A stretch of DNA of 64,000 nt from Candidatus Altarchaeales archaeon (GCA_014727915.1 WJMO01000005.1:248001-312000); one strand, 5' to 3'. Positions 16,219 to 24,823 are shown, counted from the stretch's first letter. Numbers and translations are program-made. The notes: generated from the sequence alone by a model not told the origin.

Positions 16219-17709
16219 ATGGGCCAGGCCGAATCGGAGAGGGGCAGATTCTACAGTGTGAAGCAGCCGCCACAGCATGGAGAGGCCGATCTGATAGAAC
16301 TTCGGACAGCGTCCCTCCCCAAGCCCATAAGCCAGACCCCTGAGGGTGTTATGAGGCCGTCCAACATCCTACTGATGGTGCCTGATGAATCCGGCGGCTC
16401 AAGGCTTTTCCTGGTGAGGGAATACATAAAGCGGGAGGGCGTTGACTTCCTGCCAGGGAAAGGCAAAAGCCCAAAGCTTAGAGTGGGTTCCGGCGAAGCT
16501 CCCCGTTTCGTGGCAGTGAGGGACAACAAGGCCTTTGTGATAGAGTTCGAAGAATACGGGATGGTCGAGGATGTCCCCCCTACAACCGGGCTGGAGAAGG
16601 GCCAGATCGGAGACCTGATTGAACTCCGGGACCATCTGGTGCCCATGATACGGCATATGAAGGAGGCGGTATCACATGCGGAAGCCCAGGGCTCAGGCTA
16701 CATACCATTCTACCCCTACGACCCGGAAGGCATCGAGGCAGTGCTCACACCCGCTCCCGTGGATAAGATGGCCGAGAAGGCGATGGGCCTGGACGTTATG
16801 TCCGCCAGCTACATCCGAAGGGAAGCCAACGGCTATGGGGTCAAAATACCCGGCCCCCTCCATGATTCGCTCCTTAAAAGGATGGGCGAAGGCAGGCTGA
16901 CCGACATAGAGGACAGGCGCGTGGCAGGAGCTCTCATGCCATGGGCTTTTGAGTTCATATGCCCGCTTGACGCGTCGACTATGAGCCACCACGACGCTGC
17001 AGGCCCCCTGTGGGCTTGCGCGGGCTTCGCTCAGGCCAGGGTTGAAGCTGGTGACAGGGGGGGAGCGGCAGAGTACATAAGCTCCGGCCTGAAGAATGCG
17101 ATAACAGTGCTGGAAAGGAGGCCTTGGGTGCAGTATGTGGGCAGGAGCTCCGGATTGGTTGAGAAGAACAGGCGGAACAGAAACTCTAACTACAGGCACG
17201 AGCTTGAACTCCTAGGAGAGAATGCCGACTCTGTGGCCGGCCTGCTCGCAAGGGGCCAAATGTGCAGGCAGACGGCATTGGAAGGCGGCCCCGGGCTCTA
17301 CACTGCATTCGACCGGTGGCTGCCGGTGTTCCTGATAGGCATGAACAACCATTTGAACGACAGCGGACTGCGCAGGTCCGCGTCCAACAGGGAGCACCAG
17401 ATACGGATGATCGCCGAGTCGGGAGGGGAAGACCAGATGACGGAGCAGAGCGCTGAGATGCTGAGGTCCGCGATCGCAGGCTACGCCAAGGCAGCCGGCT
17501 CAGCTGTCCGATGCAATGCCGGAGACTTGGAACTACAGGTGCAGTCGGCTGATGGACTGCTCAACTCCGCGCTAACATGGAGCAGCACCCTGGAGCACGC
17601 GACACAGCCCAGCACCGGATTATGGGTCAGCCCTCAGGAAGACTTCCTACAGATGACAGACCCCCAGAACATAAGGAGGGTGGTCGAAGCGCTCAACCAC
17701 CTTGTCTAG
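16219..17709 (+). CDS. hypothetical protein, 496 aa
   Basis: I do not recognise this protein. ATG 16219 is chosen because a TATA-like ATATTAACT lies about 20-28 bases before it and the track's first 16 residues overlap that promoter. No signal peptide or membrane segment is seen, so it is probably cytoplasmic. The N-terminal ~150 residues look like mixed alpha/beta; the C-terminal half is helical, with an Arg/Asn-rich patch (EKNRRNRNSNYRHELE) near residue 325. Its TAG overlaps the stop of the convergent DUF4346 gene as CTAG. It may belong with the other lineage-specific proteins of this window. Confidence 0.65.
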   Translation: MGQAESERGRFYSVKQPPQHGEADLIELRTASLPKPISQTPEGVMRPSNILLMVPDESGGSRLFLVREYIKREGVDFLPGKGKSPKLRVGSGEAPRFVAVRDNKAFVIEFEEYGMVEDVPPTTGLEKGQIGDLIELRDHLVPMIRHMKEAVSHAEAQGSGYIPFYPYDPEGIEAVLTPAPVDKMAEKAMGLDVMSASYIRREANGYGVKIPGPLHDSLLKRMGEGRLTDIEDRRVAGALMPWAFEFICPLDASTMSHHDAAGPLWACAGFAQARVEAGDRGGAAEYISSGLKNAITVLERRPWVQYVGRSSGLVEKNRRNRNSNYRHELELLGENADSVAGLLARGQMCRQTALEGGPGLYTAFDRWLPVFLIGMNNHLNDSGLRRSASNREHQIRMIAESGGEDQMTEQSAEMLRSAIAGYAKAAGSAVRCNAGDLELQVQSADGLLNSALTWSSTLEHATQPSTGLWVSPQEDFLQMTDPQNIRRVVEALNHLV

Positions 17710-18026
17710 AGTTTGACGGGACGGTCCTGCTCGTATTTGACCCTGTTCTTCAACGCGGTCTCGGCCTTCCCGAGCTCATAGCCCAGATAGGCGGCGTGGT
17801 CTATCCGAGTTATCAGACTGTTGCCCAGTATGGTCCTGTAAAGTGTCTCAGCGTTGGTGCCCTTGAACACCTTGTTCAGCTTGCCGGAGACCGTCCGCCT
17901 CCGGGTTCCGACGTCCTTGACCACGTTAACATAGTGCTCGACCACGATGTTCCTCCTGGCGCCGTCAAGGTATATGTAGAAGAAGCCGCCACTGTCCTCT
18001 TTGAAATCCATGTACTTGCGGTCCAT
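17706..18026 (-). CDS. DUF4346 domain protein
   Basis: A 106-residue protein that looks like a stand-alone DUF4346 domain: FFYIYLD near residue 16, an EHYVNV stretch, and the C-terminal signature DHAAYLGYELGKAETAL followed by KYEQD. In other archaea this domain is fused to a dihydropteroate-synthase-like pterin-binding domain, which hints at pterin or folate-type cofactor metabolism, but no such partner is nearby. It converges on the 496-aa gene with shared CTAG stops. The family call is by motif memory. Confidence 0.7.
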   Translation of the reverse strand: MDRKYMDFKEDSGGFFYIYLDGARRNIVVEHYVNVVKDVGTRRRTVSGKLNKVFKGTNAETLYRTILGNSLITRIDHAAYLGYELGKAETALKNRVKYEQDRPVKL

Positions 18027-18093
18027 CCCACCTCAACCAAGAAAATAGAATGATTCACGATTTAAATAACATCCCTTCGATGGTATTGGTATC

Positions 18094-19866
18094 ATGCTCA
18101 GGTGGTTGGACGATTATTTCGGCCTACAATGGCTTGCAGGACTATCCATCGCGGTGCTCTTCCTCGCAGCCGGAATACTGACAATCGGCGATTATGGCAT
18201 AACCGTGGACAGCCCGGAGAACTTCCTCTGGGGCGACATATACCTCCGATTCTACCAGTCCTGGAACCCCGCCTACCTGAGGTACGGTGAGGGCGAGAAC
18301 CCGTTGATAGAGTATCCACCAGCACCCACCCACGTATTCGACCATAGGGTGAAATACCGGCCGTGGATGTTCCACCCCGTTGCCAAGATATTCACAGCAT
18401 TCACCCATCAGACGTTCCATGAGCGTCTGGGTTGGCTAGACGACATCGACGCACACCACCTAGGCATACTGGTGATATCCGCGGCCGGCGTATTCGCACT
18501 ATATGCCATGGTCTACGAGGTGTTCGGCTACGCTCCCGCAGTAATATCTGCAGCCTCTCTCGCATTATACCCTCGTTTCATAGCCCACAGCCACAACAAC
18601 GTAAAGGACACGCCAATGACATGTTTCTTCATATTCACCATGTACTGCTTTTGGAAGGCGTTCAACACCAGGGACCTGCGCTGGAGCATACTTGCAGGCA
18701 CTTCGCTTGGCCTATCATTGAACGTCAAGATAAACGCCTACTTCATGCCTCTGATATTCGGGGTTTGGCTGTTCCTCACCTACAAGGGCGGAGAGGGCAC
18801 GGTTATGATGCCCAAATTCACAGTTGAACGGGCGAGCATCAAATACTGCCTCCAGGAGAGGAGATACGACTCCAAGCTCAACATCGCAGTCATAGTAATA
18901 TTGGCGCTGTCCGTGATGTACCTGAGCTGGCCGTACCTATGGGAAAGGCCGCTGGCCAACCTGTTCACGAGCATGCAATTGTTCGCCCAGGGCGGAAAGG
19001 ACATACCCGTTCTCTACAACGGCGTGATATACTCCTCATCAACGGACCTGCCGTTCTACTATGCTCCGCATTACCTGCTGATCGTAACACCCCCCCAAGT
19101 TCTGTTACTATCCGCCCTTGGCATGTTCGAGGCAGGCAGGATCCTTAAGTCAAAGCGGAAACCGGACTCTGACAAGAGGGAGATGATAATCCTCCTCCTG
19201 CTCTGGCTCCTGACCCCCCTCGCAAAGTACATGATACCCGGCACTGTAGTAATCGATGGCATAAGGCATTTCCTGGAGGTGGTGCCGCCTCTCTGCGTAT
19301 TCGCAGGGCTCGGTGGCGGGCTCCTATATGGCAGAGCCAGGGATTACCTGTCCTCTCGCGCTTCTCACCCAAGGATACTGGCAGTTATCCTGGTGATCCT
19401 GCTCTATGCTCCCACGGCATACGCGAACGTGAGACTCCACCCCTACCAGATAGCATACTTCAACTTCCTCGTCGGCGGGGTCAAGGGAGCAGAGGGCAGG
19501 TATGAGATAGGATACTGGGGCACGGCCTTGAAGGAGGCGGCATGGTGGACGTCCCAGTGGAAGACGCCAGACGTTAAGGTGATGGACCCAATGTGGTGGC
19601 ATCTGACCGCATACTACCTCGACATATCCCGGAACCCCGGGGAAAAGAACTACGTCATACTATTGAACGACCCTACAATGCACAACATCTCCTGGTTCAG
19701 CCCCCGCACTCGCAACATCATGGCCTACGTCCTCGAGAACAAGACGCCAGTCCACACAGTCGGCGTCGAAGGAGTGCCACTCGCCTACGTCTACGACGTA
19801 GCCGGGGATGAATTCAAGAACATAGAAGGATACGAAGTCCAAAACTACACTGCCTGCGGTTGCTGA
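18094..19866 (+). CDS. GT39/PMT-like membrane glycosyltransferase
   Basis: A 590-residue integral membrane protein with about ten hydrophobic helices. The acidic pair in the first external loop (DYGITVDSPE, about residue 40) and the HSHNNVKD motif (about residue 168) fit the GT-C fold of the dolichyl-phosphate mannose/ArnT (PMT) superfamily, which transfers a lipid-linked sugar on the outer face of the membrane. The C-terminal ~100 residues form a soluble extracellular domain. Acceptor and sugar cannot be told from the sequence. TATA-like TTTAAATAAC at 18060-18069 gives a ~25-base leader. It is monocistronic, with the purE gene converging from the right. Confidence 0.8.
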   Translation: MLRWLDDYFGLQWLAGLSIAVLFLAAGILTIGDYGITVDSPENFLWGDIYLRFYQSWNPAYLRYGEGENPLIEYPPAPTHVFDHRVKYRPWMFHPVAKIFTAFTHQTFHERLGWLDDIDAHHLGILVISAAGVFALYAMVYEVFGYAPAVISAASLALYPRFIAHSHNNVKDTPMTCFFIFTMYCFWKAFNTRDLRWSILAGTSLGLSLNVKINAYFMPLIFGVWLFLTYKGGEGTVMMPKFTVERASIKYCLQERRYDSKLNIAVIVILALSVMYLSWPYLWERPLANLFTSMQLFAQGGKDIPVLYNGVIYSSSTDLPFYYAPHYLLIVTPPQVLLLSALGMFEAGRILKSKRKPDSDKREMIILLLLWLLTPLAKYMIPGTVVIDGIRHFLEVVPPLCVFAGLGGGLLYGRARDYLSSRASHPRILAVILVILLYAPTAYANVRLHPYQIAYFNFLVGGVKGAEGRYEIGYWGTALKEAAWWTSQWKTPDVKVMDPMWWHLTAYYLDISRNPGEKNYVILLNDPTMHNISWFSPRTRNIMAYVLENKTPVHTVGVEGVPLAYVYDVAGDEFKNIEGYEVQNYTACGC

Positions 19867-19900
19867 CAAAACCACCCCCCAAAAACAGGCTCCAAATAGT

Positions 19901-20284
19901 TCACGCTTTCAGTATTCTTATCGCTAGGTGGGCTGCGTTTTTCCCGTTGTCCACTCCCACCGCCGCCACTGGAACCCCCGGCGGCATCTGCACCACTGCT
20001 AATAGGGCGTCCATTCCCCCGAGCTTCGCGTCCACGGGAACGCCAATAACAGGTTTGGCGGTCTTGGACGCGACCACCCCCGGAAGGGCTGCTGAAAGCC
20101 CGGCTATGCATATGAAAACCCTAGCGTCCGTATTCTCCACTATCTCATCCAAACGGTCTGGCTCCCTGTGGGCGCTGCAGTATTCGACCTTATGGTCTGT
20201 CTTGTTCTCCTTGAGCACTTCCTCGGCCTTCTCCACTATCTTCCGGTCGGATTCGCTCCCCGCTATTATTAAAACGTCGACCAT
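19901..20284 (-). CDS. purE: PurE, phosphoribosylaminoimidazole carboxylase/mutase subunit
   Basis: A 127-residue PurE that acts on carboxylated AIR in purine synthesis. Motifs are GSESD near the N-terminus, [29 protein letters not shown] and [19 protein letters not shown]. It is shorter than the common ~160 residues, mainly at the C-terminus and in the first helices, as in some archaeal PurE proteins. No purK is seen in the window. Its ATG lies 17 bp from the divergent dapB start, so its TATA (CTTTAATAG on the minus strand, within dapB codons) is embedded in the other gene. Confidence 0.93.
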   Translation of the reverse strand: MVDVLIIAGSESDRKIVEKAEEVLKENKTDHKVEYCSAHREPDRLDEIVENTDARVFICIAGLSAALPGVVASKTAKPVIGVPVDAKLGGMDALLAVVQMPPGVPVAAVGVDNGKNAAHLAIRILKA

Positions 20285-20316
20285 AATAGGTTAAAGGTAA
20301 AATGGCTATTAAAGTA
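20264..20316. promoter_or_regulatory. mutually embedded divergent promoters of purE and dapB
   Basis: The two start codons are only 17 bp apart. The best TATA for dapB (TATTATTAAAA, 20264-20274) lies inside purE, and the best TATA for purE (TACTTTAATAGC on the minus strand, 20305-20316) lies inside dapB. Both are at distances fitting leaderless or near-leaderless mRNAs. Confidence 0.5.
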
Positions 20317-21066
20317 GCTCTCTTGGGCGCTGGAAGGATGGGCCGGGCAGCGGCAAAGAAGATAGTCGAGGCAGGGGACATTGAAATTGTCGCAGCATAC
20401 GACCTAAAACCCGGAGGTCCTGTTGAAGGGGTCAAAGTCCAGGACATAAAAGAGCTTGACGGCGGTCTTGACGGCGTTGACGTCGCTGTGGACTTCACCC
20501 TGCCAAGCGCATGCTGCGAGAACGCTAAGACAATATCCGATGCTGGCGTGAAGCTTGTGGTTGGCACCACCGGCTTCGACGAAGGTCAGATGAAGAAGCT
20601 GAAGGATATGGTGGAACCCGTAGGTGCTGTGATATCCCCGAACATGAGCGTCGGCGTCAACGTGTTCTGGCAGCTCGTCGGCGAAGCGGCTGAAAAGTTC
20701 AAAGGCTACGACATCGAGGTTGTCGAAGCCCATCACAGGTTCAAGAAGGACGCGCCAAGCGGCACGGCATTGAAAGCCGTCGAGAGGATATGCGAGGCCT
20801 CCGGCAGGGATGTGAGAGGTGATGTGGTCTATGGGAGGGAGGGCGAGTGCCCCCGGCGTGAGGGGGAGATCGGCGTTCACAGCATACGTGCCGGCGACAT
20901 AGTTGGAGAACACACGGTAATATTCTCCACATTGGGCGAACGGTTCGAGATACGCCACCAAGCCCATTCACGCGAAAGCTTCGCGTCTGGGATACCTGAT
21001 GCGATAAGGTTCATAAAGGCCAGGAAAGGGGTTTATGACATGCAGGATGTGCTGGGATTGAGATGA
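20302..21066 (+). CDS. dapB: 4-hydroxy-tetrahydrodipicolinate reductase
   Basis: A 254-residue DapB that reduces 4-hydroxy-tetrahydrodipicolinate in the diaminopimelate route to lysine. The N-terminal Rossmann motif GAGRMGR, the VGTTGF loop, the catalytic EAHHRFKKDAPSGTA stretch (about residues 146-160) and the closing HSIRAGDIVGEHTV segment are all present. The ATG overlaps nothing but lies 17 bp from the purE start on the other strand. The downstream flavoprotein gene overlaps by ATGA. In an archaeon without murein this points to lysine synthesis. Confidence 0.96.
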   Translation: MAIKVALLGAGRMGRAAAKKIVEAGDIEIVAAYDLKPGGPVEGVKVQDIKELDGGLDGVDVAVDFTLPSACCENAKTISDAGVKLVVGTTGFDEGQMKKLKDMVEPVGAVISPNMSVGVNVFWQLVGEAAEKFKGYDIEVVEAHHRFKKDAPSGTALKAVERICEASGRDVRGDVVYGREGECPRREGEIGVHSIRAGDIVGEHTVIFSTLGERFEIRHQAHSRESFASGIPDAIRFIKARKGVYDMQDVLGLR

Positions 21067-21632
21067 AGGTGCTCGGCATAAACGGAAGCCATCGCAGGGA
21101 CGGCAACACGCATCTGATGCTCGGAAAGGCCTTGGAAGTCTGCGAAAGAAACGGATTTGACACGGAACAGGTAAACCTCGCCGACCTGGAATTGGGCTAT
21201 TGCACCGTCTGCGATGCCTGCAAGTCCGAGTTCACCTGCAGCCTGGAAGATGATGTGATGGGTGTTCTTGAGAAGATGGCCTCAGCAGACGCTATCCTAG
21301 TCGCCACGCCGGTCTACTTCGGCGGGGTCACCGGGAGGCTGCGCACTTTATTCGACCGGACCCTGCCCCTCAGGCGGAACGGTCTCATGCTTTCAGGCAA
21401 GCTGGGAGCCGCCCTGGCTGTGGGTGGAAGCCGTAACGGAGGCCAGGAGATGAGCATACAGCAGATACACGCCTGGATGCTCATCCAGGAGATGGCAATA
21501 GTGGGGGACATGAAGACGGCCCACTTCGGGGGCATAGCCACCGCTCACAAGCCTGCAACCGTTGAAGCTGACGAGACCGGGATGAATACAGTGCTGAACA
21601 CCGCCGAGAACATATGCCGGCGGCTTAAATAG
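21063..21632 (+). CDS. iron-sulfur flavoprotein / NADPH-dependent FMN reductase family
   Basis: A 189-residue flavodoxin-like protein. NGSHRRDGNTH near residue 8 is the FMN phosphate loop, and ATPVYFGGVTGRLRTLFDR is the second FMN-binding segment. The cysteines in YCTVCDACKSEFTC (C-x2-C-x2-C-x5-C, about residues 47-60) match the compact [4Fe-4S] motif of archaeal iron-sulfur flavoproteins (Isf), which carry electrons and have been linked to oxygen or peroxide reduction. It overlaps the dapB stop (ATGA) and is therefore translationally coupled, although a functional link is not obvious. Confidence 0.88.
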   Translation: MKVLGINGSHRRDGNTHLMLGKALEVCERNGFDTEQVNLADLELGYCTVCDACKSEFTCSLEDDVMGVLEKMASADAILVATPVYFGGVTGRLRTLFDRTLPLRRNGLMLSGKLGAALAVGGSRNGGQEMSIQQIHAWMLIQEMAIVGDMKTAHFGGIATAHKPATVEADETGMNTVLNTAENICRRLK

Positions 21633-21638
21633 GGTAAA

Positions 21639-22244
21639 TTACCTCCTGCATTCGTCTCTGAAGTTCTCGAGTATCCTCAGCCCGTTGTCGCCGCTCTTCT
21701 CCGGGTGGAATTGGGTGGCGTGAACGTTCCCTTCGCTGATCACCGACGGGAAGGTCCGCCCGTATTCGGTTTCGCCCGCAACCACCCAAACAGAGTTAGG
21801 CATTACATGGTATGAGTGGACGAAGTAGAAGTAGCTCCCGTCCTCCACTCCCTCCAGCAACGGGGTTTCCCTCACCCTCCTCACGGTATTCCATCCCATG
21901 TGTGGAACTTTCAAACCGCCCGTGAACTTCCGGCAGGTTCCCCTGAACAGTCCGAGGCCCCCGACTCCCGGGTTCTCCTCGCTGGACTCGAATATCAACT
22001 GTATCCCGAGACAGACTCCGAGGAAGGGCGTGCCCGAATCGACGGCATCCTCTATCGATGGTTTGAACGCTTTCACCTTCTCCATTGCGTCGCCGAAAGC
22101 CCCCACACCCGGCAGAACGATACCGTCCGCGTCCCCGATCATTCCAGGGTCTTCAACGAGCTTCAAATCCGCCCCGACCTTCCTCAGCCCGTTGCTTATG
22201 CTTCTGAGGTTCCCGGCTCCGTAGTCTATCACAGCAATCATCAT
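21639..22244 (-). CDS. hisH: imidazole glycerol phosphate synthase, glutamine amidotransferase subunit
   Basis: A 201-residue HisH that releases ammonia from glutamine for HisF in histidine synthesis. It is a class I glutamine amidotransferase, with the nucleophile in GVCLGIQ (about residue 79) and the His-Glu pair in QFHPEKSG near residue 181. The N-terminal DYGAGNLRSI is the HisH signature that separates it from other amidotransferases. No other his gene is in this window. The start is ATG-ATG; either Met is possible. It converges on the flavoprotein gene with a 6-bp gap. Confidence 0.96.
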   Translation of the reverse strand: MMIAVIDYGAGNLRSISNGLRKVGADLKLVEDPGMIGDADGIVLPGVGAFGDAMEKVKAFKPSIEDAVDSGTPFLGVCLGIQLIFESSEENPGVGGLGLFRGTCRKFTGGLKVPHMGWNTVRRVRETPLLEGVEDGSYFYFVHSYHVMPNSVWVVAGETEYGRTFPSVISEGNVHATQFHPEKSGDNGLRILENFRDECRR

Positions 22245-22245
22245 G

Positions 22246-22257
22246 GCCTTAATTTAT
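22246..22257 (+). promoter_or_regulatory. TATA box of beta-solenoid gene
   Basis: CCTTAATTTATG ends 23 bases before ATG 22281. It supports that ATG over the long upstream extension in the ORF track. Confidence 0.5.
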
Positions 22258-22280
22258 GTGTGTTCTCTATCTTTAATACG

Positions 22281-23252
22281 ATGAGCAGACCTCCTGCCGA
22301 GAGACCCCCCGGCGAAGGCGCCCCGTTGGAGCGGGCTCCAAAGGCATGGGAGTACCCTGGACTGGATGCTCGTCTTCTGAAGTTCGTGAAGCGGGAAGGG
22401 CAGGTTGGGTTCCGGCGGCGTGCCCACGACATAGACGACTCTGGCTACGTGGAGATAGGCGGCCTCAAATACATGGTGTTGGAAAACATCAATTCGCCCC
22501 GTTTTAGCTTCACAGTGCCGATGGGCCTTAACGCATTATTTGACAGATCCTGCAAGGCTATGGGTGTTGTGGGCGCTGGGGGTAGTGTCTGCTTCGCAGG
22601 CCCGGTGGACGTAAAAAATCTCGAATCTGCGGGAATCACATTCGACGGTGGTATCAGCAGCTGGGGTTCCGTCCACGCGAGAGAGGGCGAGATAAAGGGC
22701 CGGGGCGACATAATCGCAGAACAGGTTAAGGCAAGATCGAACATCGGCGTATATGGTTCCGTCAGCGCTCAGCTGGTGATGTCCCTGGACGGGTTCCTGT
22801 CAGCGGACTCTGTTCGGGGCGAGGCTATCCTCGGAAGCCGCGGAGTCCTCGCCATGAACGGTAGCCTCGAATACCCCAACGAGGCGAACACCGATGTCAG
22901 GCGGATATGTTTGGTCTGGAGCAGGGATGGGAGAATATACTCAAAGGGCGGCATAAGAACCGGAAGCATCTGCTCATCCCAGGACATACTCACCTCAGAG
23001 GGTGACTTGCAGATAGAAAAGGACGCCTTCTGCATCTCAGCTAATATAAAGGGCCGGGTCGTGAACTCGAAGGGCGAGGACGCTTCAACCAACCTATACT
23101 CCAGACGCGGCGGCCAGATACTAGACGAGTATGACCGGAAAGTCATGGTGCCAGCAAGGGATGTGGATCCAGACGACCTCTACCGGAAGGTGGAGCGGTC
23201 CCCCTTCGCATGGGATAGGTGGGAGCAGTACTACACTCGCTATACTGACTGA
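22281..23252 (+). CDS. probable beta-solenoid (bactofilin/FapA-like) protein
   Basis: The track starts this frame at 21816, deep inside the antisense hisH gene. ATG 22281, behind a TATA box, gives 323 residues. The N-terminus is Pro/Glu/Gly-rich and probably disordered. Residues ~80-250 are short alternating strands with regular Gly/Ser/Ala turns (GDIIAEQVKARSNIGVYGS is typical), the pattern of bactofilins and FapA-type right-handed beta-solenoids that polymerise or cap filaments. No signal peptide or membrane helix is present. The 3' end overlaps the convergent GGGP synthase gene by 13 bp. Fold inferred by eye; function unknown. Confidence 0.65.
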   Translation: MSRPPAERPPGEGAPLERAPKAWEYPGLDARLLKFVKREGQVGFRRRAHDIDDSGYVEIGGLKYMVLENINSPRFSFTVPMGLNALFDRSCKAMGVVGAGGSVCFAGPVDVKNLESAGITFDGGISSWGSVHAREGEIKGRGDIIAEQVKARSNIGVYGSVSAQLVMSLDGFLSADSVRGEAILGSRGVLAMNGSLEYPNEANTDVRRICLVWSRDGRIYSKGGIRTGSICSSQDILTSEGDLQIEKDAFCISANIKGRVVNSKGEDASTNLYSRRGGQILDEYDRKVMVPARDVDPDDLYRKVERSPFAWDRWEQYYTRYTD

Positions 23253-23974
23253 TATGCCTTGACTGCGCTGATTATCCTCGCTAGCATCATCGGGTCCCGC
23301 TCAGCTATAGTCCCGGTGACTATCACGTCCGCGCCCGCTTCCACGACCTCAACCACTGAATCGGGTGTTCTCATGCCCCCTCCAACGATCAAGGGGACGG
23401 AGATCTCGCCTCTTACTGTTCTCACCATCTCAACCGGCACTGGCTTGTCGGCTCCGCTGCCAGCCTCCAGGTAAACGCAGCTCATCCCATAGTATTCGGC
23501 GGTAAGCGAGTAGGCGACCGCTTTATCAATGTCTTCCTCTCCTATCCTGTCGACCTCTCCCACTTTCTCGACAGTCGTGGGTTCCCTGCTTGTCGATATT
23601 ACAACATAACCCATTGGTATAGGATCAACGCCCATCTTCTTCAGATGGGGTGCTGCTTTCATCTGCTCGCCCACGAGGAACCTCCTGTTCTTGCTGTTCA
23701 TGAGCATCATCCAGAATATGTGGTCCGCGTGTGCGCTCACCCCCGCGGCAGTGCTGGGGAAAAGGATAGTGGGCAGGTTGCATGACCGTCTTATGGCTTT
23801 TGTGACTGTGTCCGTCACCTCATTCCCAGCGGTGGACCCCCCGACCATTATCGCATCGGACCCGTATTCTTCCGCTTTGGCCGCGAGCTCCCCCGCATTC
23901 CCCGGGCTCTGATTGTCGGGGTCTATAAGCGTGAAATGGGTTTTTCCGCCTTTCAGGATATCTTGCAGGTCCAT
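23240..23974 (-). CDS. geranylgeranylglyceryl phosphate synthase
   Basis: A 244-residue TIM-barrel prenyltransferase that joins geranylgeranyl diphosphate to sn-glycerol-1-phosphate, the first ether bond of archaeal lipids. Signatures are HFTLIDPDNQ, IMVGGSTAG, YLEAGSGAD (product-phosphate site) and VGGGMRTPDS with a following VTGTI. The ~240-residue length and HIFWMMLMNS segment are usual for the family. Two genes away lies sn-glycerol-1-phosphate dehydrogenase, which makes its substrate, though each has its own upstream AT-rich promoter-like stretch. Confidence 0.95.
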   Translation of the reverse strand: MDLQDILKGGKTHFTLIDPDNQSPGNAGELAAKAEEYGSDAIMVGGSTAGNEVTDTVTKAIRRSCNLPTILFPSTAAGVSAHADHIFWMMLMNSKNRRFLVGEQMKAAPHLKKMGVDPIPMGYVVISTSREPTTVEKVGEVDRIGEEDIDKAVAYSLTAEYYGMSCVYLEAGSGADKPVPVEMVRTVRGEISVPLIVGGGMRTPDSVVEVVEAGADVIVTGTIAERDPMMLARIISAVKAYQSV

Positions 23975-24010
23975 GAGGAAAAGTATGGGTTTTCAGGTAA
24001 AAAATACGTT

Positions 24011-24823
24011 TCAGCGGGTGAATTTGGGCCCCGCCCTCCTGAATTCCCTTATCTTCTGCGGCTTTAGCTTCCCATCATAGTCGTATAGCACCACCCTCTC
24101 CTCCACCCAGTCTGCCTCGGGTTTATCGCATTTTTCGCCCTGCCTGCACCGTTCTCTAGCATGGGATAGCCTTTGGACACGCGCCTGCTGGACTTGGGTC
24201 CGCTCCTCGTCGAATTCGAAATGCCAGTCGACGTGGAGGTTGACATCCCTCCCGTGGGTGATATCCCGCACCAGTTCAACCAGTAGTTCAGGGTTTGTCA
24301 CCTTGATCTTCTTAGGCTCCGCTGGCGCCCCTCCCTCGCCCGCGTCCAAAGGCACTGTGCCTGCAGCTGGTGATGCCAAAGGCACTGTGCCTGCAGCTGG
24401 TGATGCCAAAGGCACTGTGCCTGCAGCTGGTGATGCCAATGATGTTGTGCCTGCAGCCGGTGATGTTGCACCCTCTGATGATGTTGCCGTTGAAGCCGGC
24501 CCTCCCGCAGTCTCAGCCGGTATCTCCCTATCCGACCGTAGCTCGACCATAACTTCGCTTTCTCCCGTATTGATCCTCACTCCAAGATGGCTTACCCCAT
24601 CGCCTGGCACCACCTCGAACCGGCTGAACGTTACTGTCTTGGGATAGTCTGCCTTTAACTTCGCCTCACGCTCCCTGTAGGTTTCGGCCAGTAGCTTGTC
24701 CGCTCCGCCGGGGGTGACCTGCTTGAGCCCTTCCATCACTTCCTCGATCCTCTGAGGCGGCTGTGCGGTGTCATGTGCTGGTTGCTCGGCTGCGTGCGCT
24801 TCCTGCGGTGGCGGGCTTGGCAT
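24011..24823 (-). CDS. hypothetical protein with 10-residue tandem repeat linker
   Basis: A 270-residue protein of unknown function. The N-terminus is Pro/Gln/Ala-rich (disordered), residues 28-100 are probably folded, and the middle is an Ala/Pro/Thr linker with tandem copies of a decapeptide (TVPLASPAAG). The C-terminal ~100 residues are charged and fold-like, with two cysteines (RCRQGEKC) and a basic end. The decapeptides are encoded by near-identical 30-bp DNA repeats, so the linker length is likely variable. It has its own TATA-like TTTATAACG just upstream, although it follows the egsA gene on the same strand. Confidence 0.7.
   Translation of the reverse strand: MPSPPPQEAHAAEQPAHDTAQPPQRIEEVMEGLKQVTPGGADKLLAETYREREAKLKADYPKTVTFSRFEVVPGDGVSHLGVRINTGESEVMVELRSDREIPAETAGGPASTATSSEGATSPAAGTTSLASPAAGTVPLASPAAGTVPLASPAAGTVPLDAGEGGAPAEPKKIKVTNPELLVELVRDITHGRDVNLHVDWHFEFDEERTQVQQARVQRLSHARERCRQGEKCDKPEADWVEERVVLYDYDGKLKPQKIREFRRAGPKFTR
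24351..24470. repeat. 30-bp tandem repeat, 4 units
   Basis: Three units at 24351, 24381 and 24411 are identical except for the last base of the third; a fourth at 24441 is degenerate. The unit begins GGCACTGTGCCTGCAGCTGG. It lies in frame inside the 270-aa gene and encodes a repeated Ala/Pro/Thr/Leu decapeptide. Confidence 0.95.

Noticed and set aside
21816-22280. N-terminal 155 codons of the track's 478-aa ORF
   Set aside because: They are antisense to hisH and contain no protein-like pattern; the TATA box and the ATG at 22281 give the real start.
24351-24470. CRISPR-like array
   Set aside because: Units of 30 bp follow each other without spacers and stay in frame as coding sequence, so it is a coding tandem repeat.
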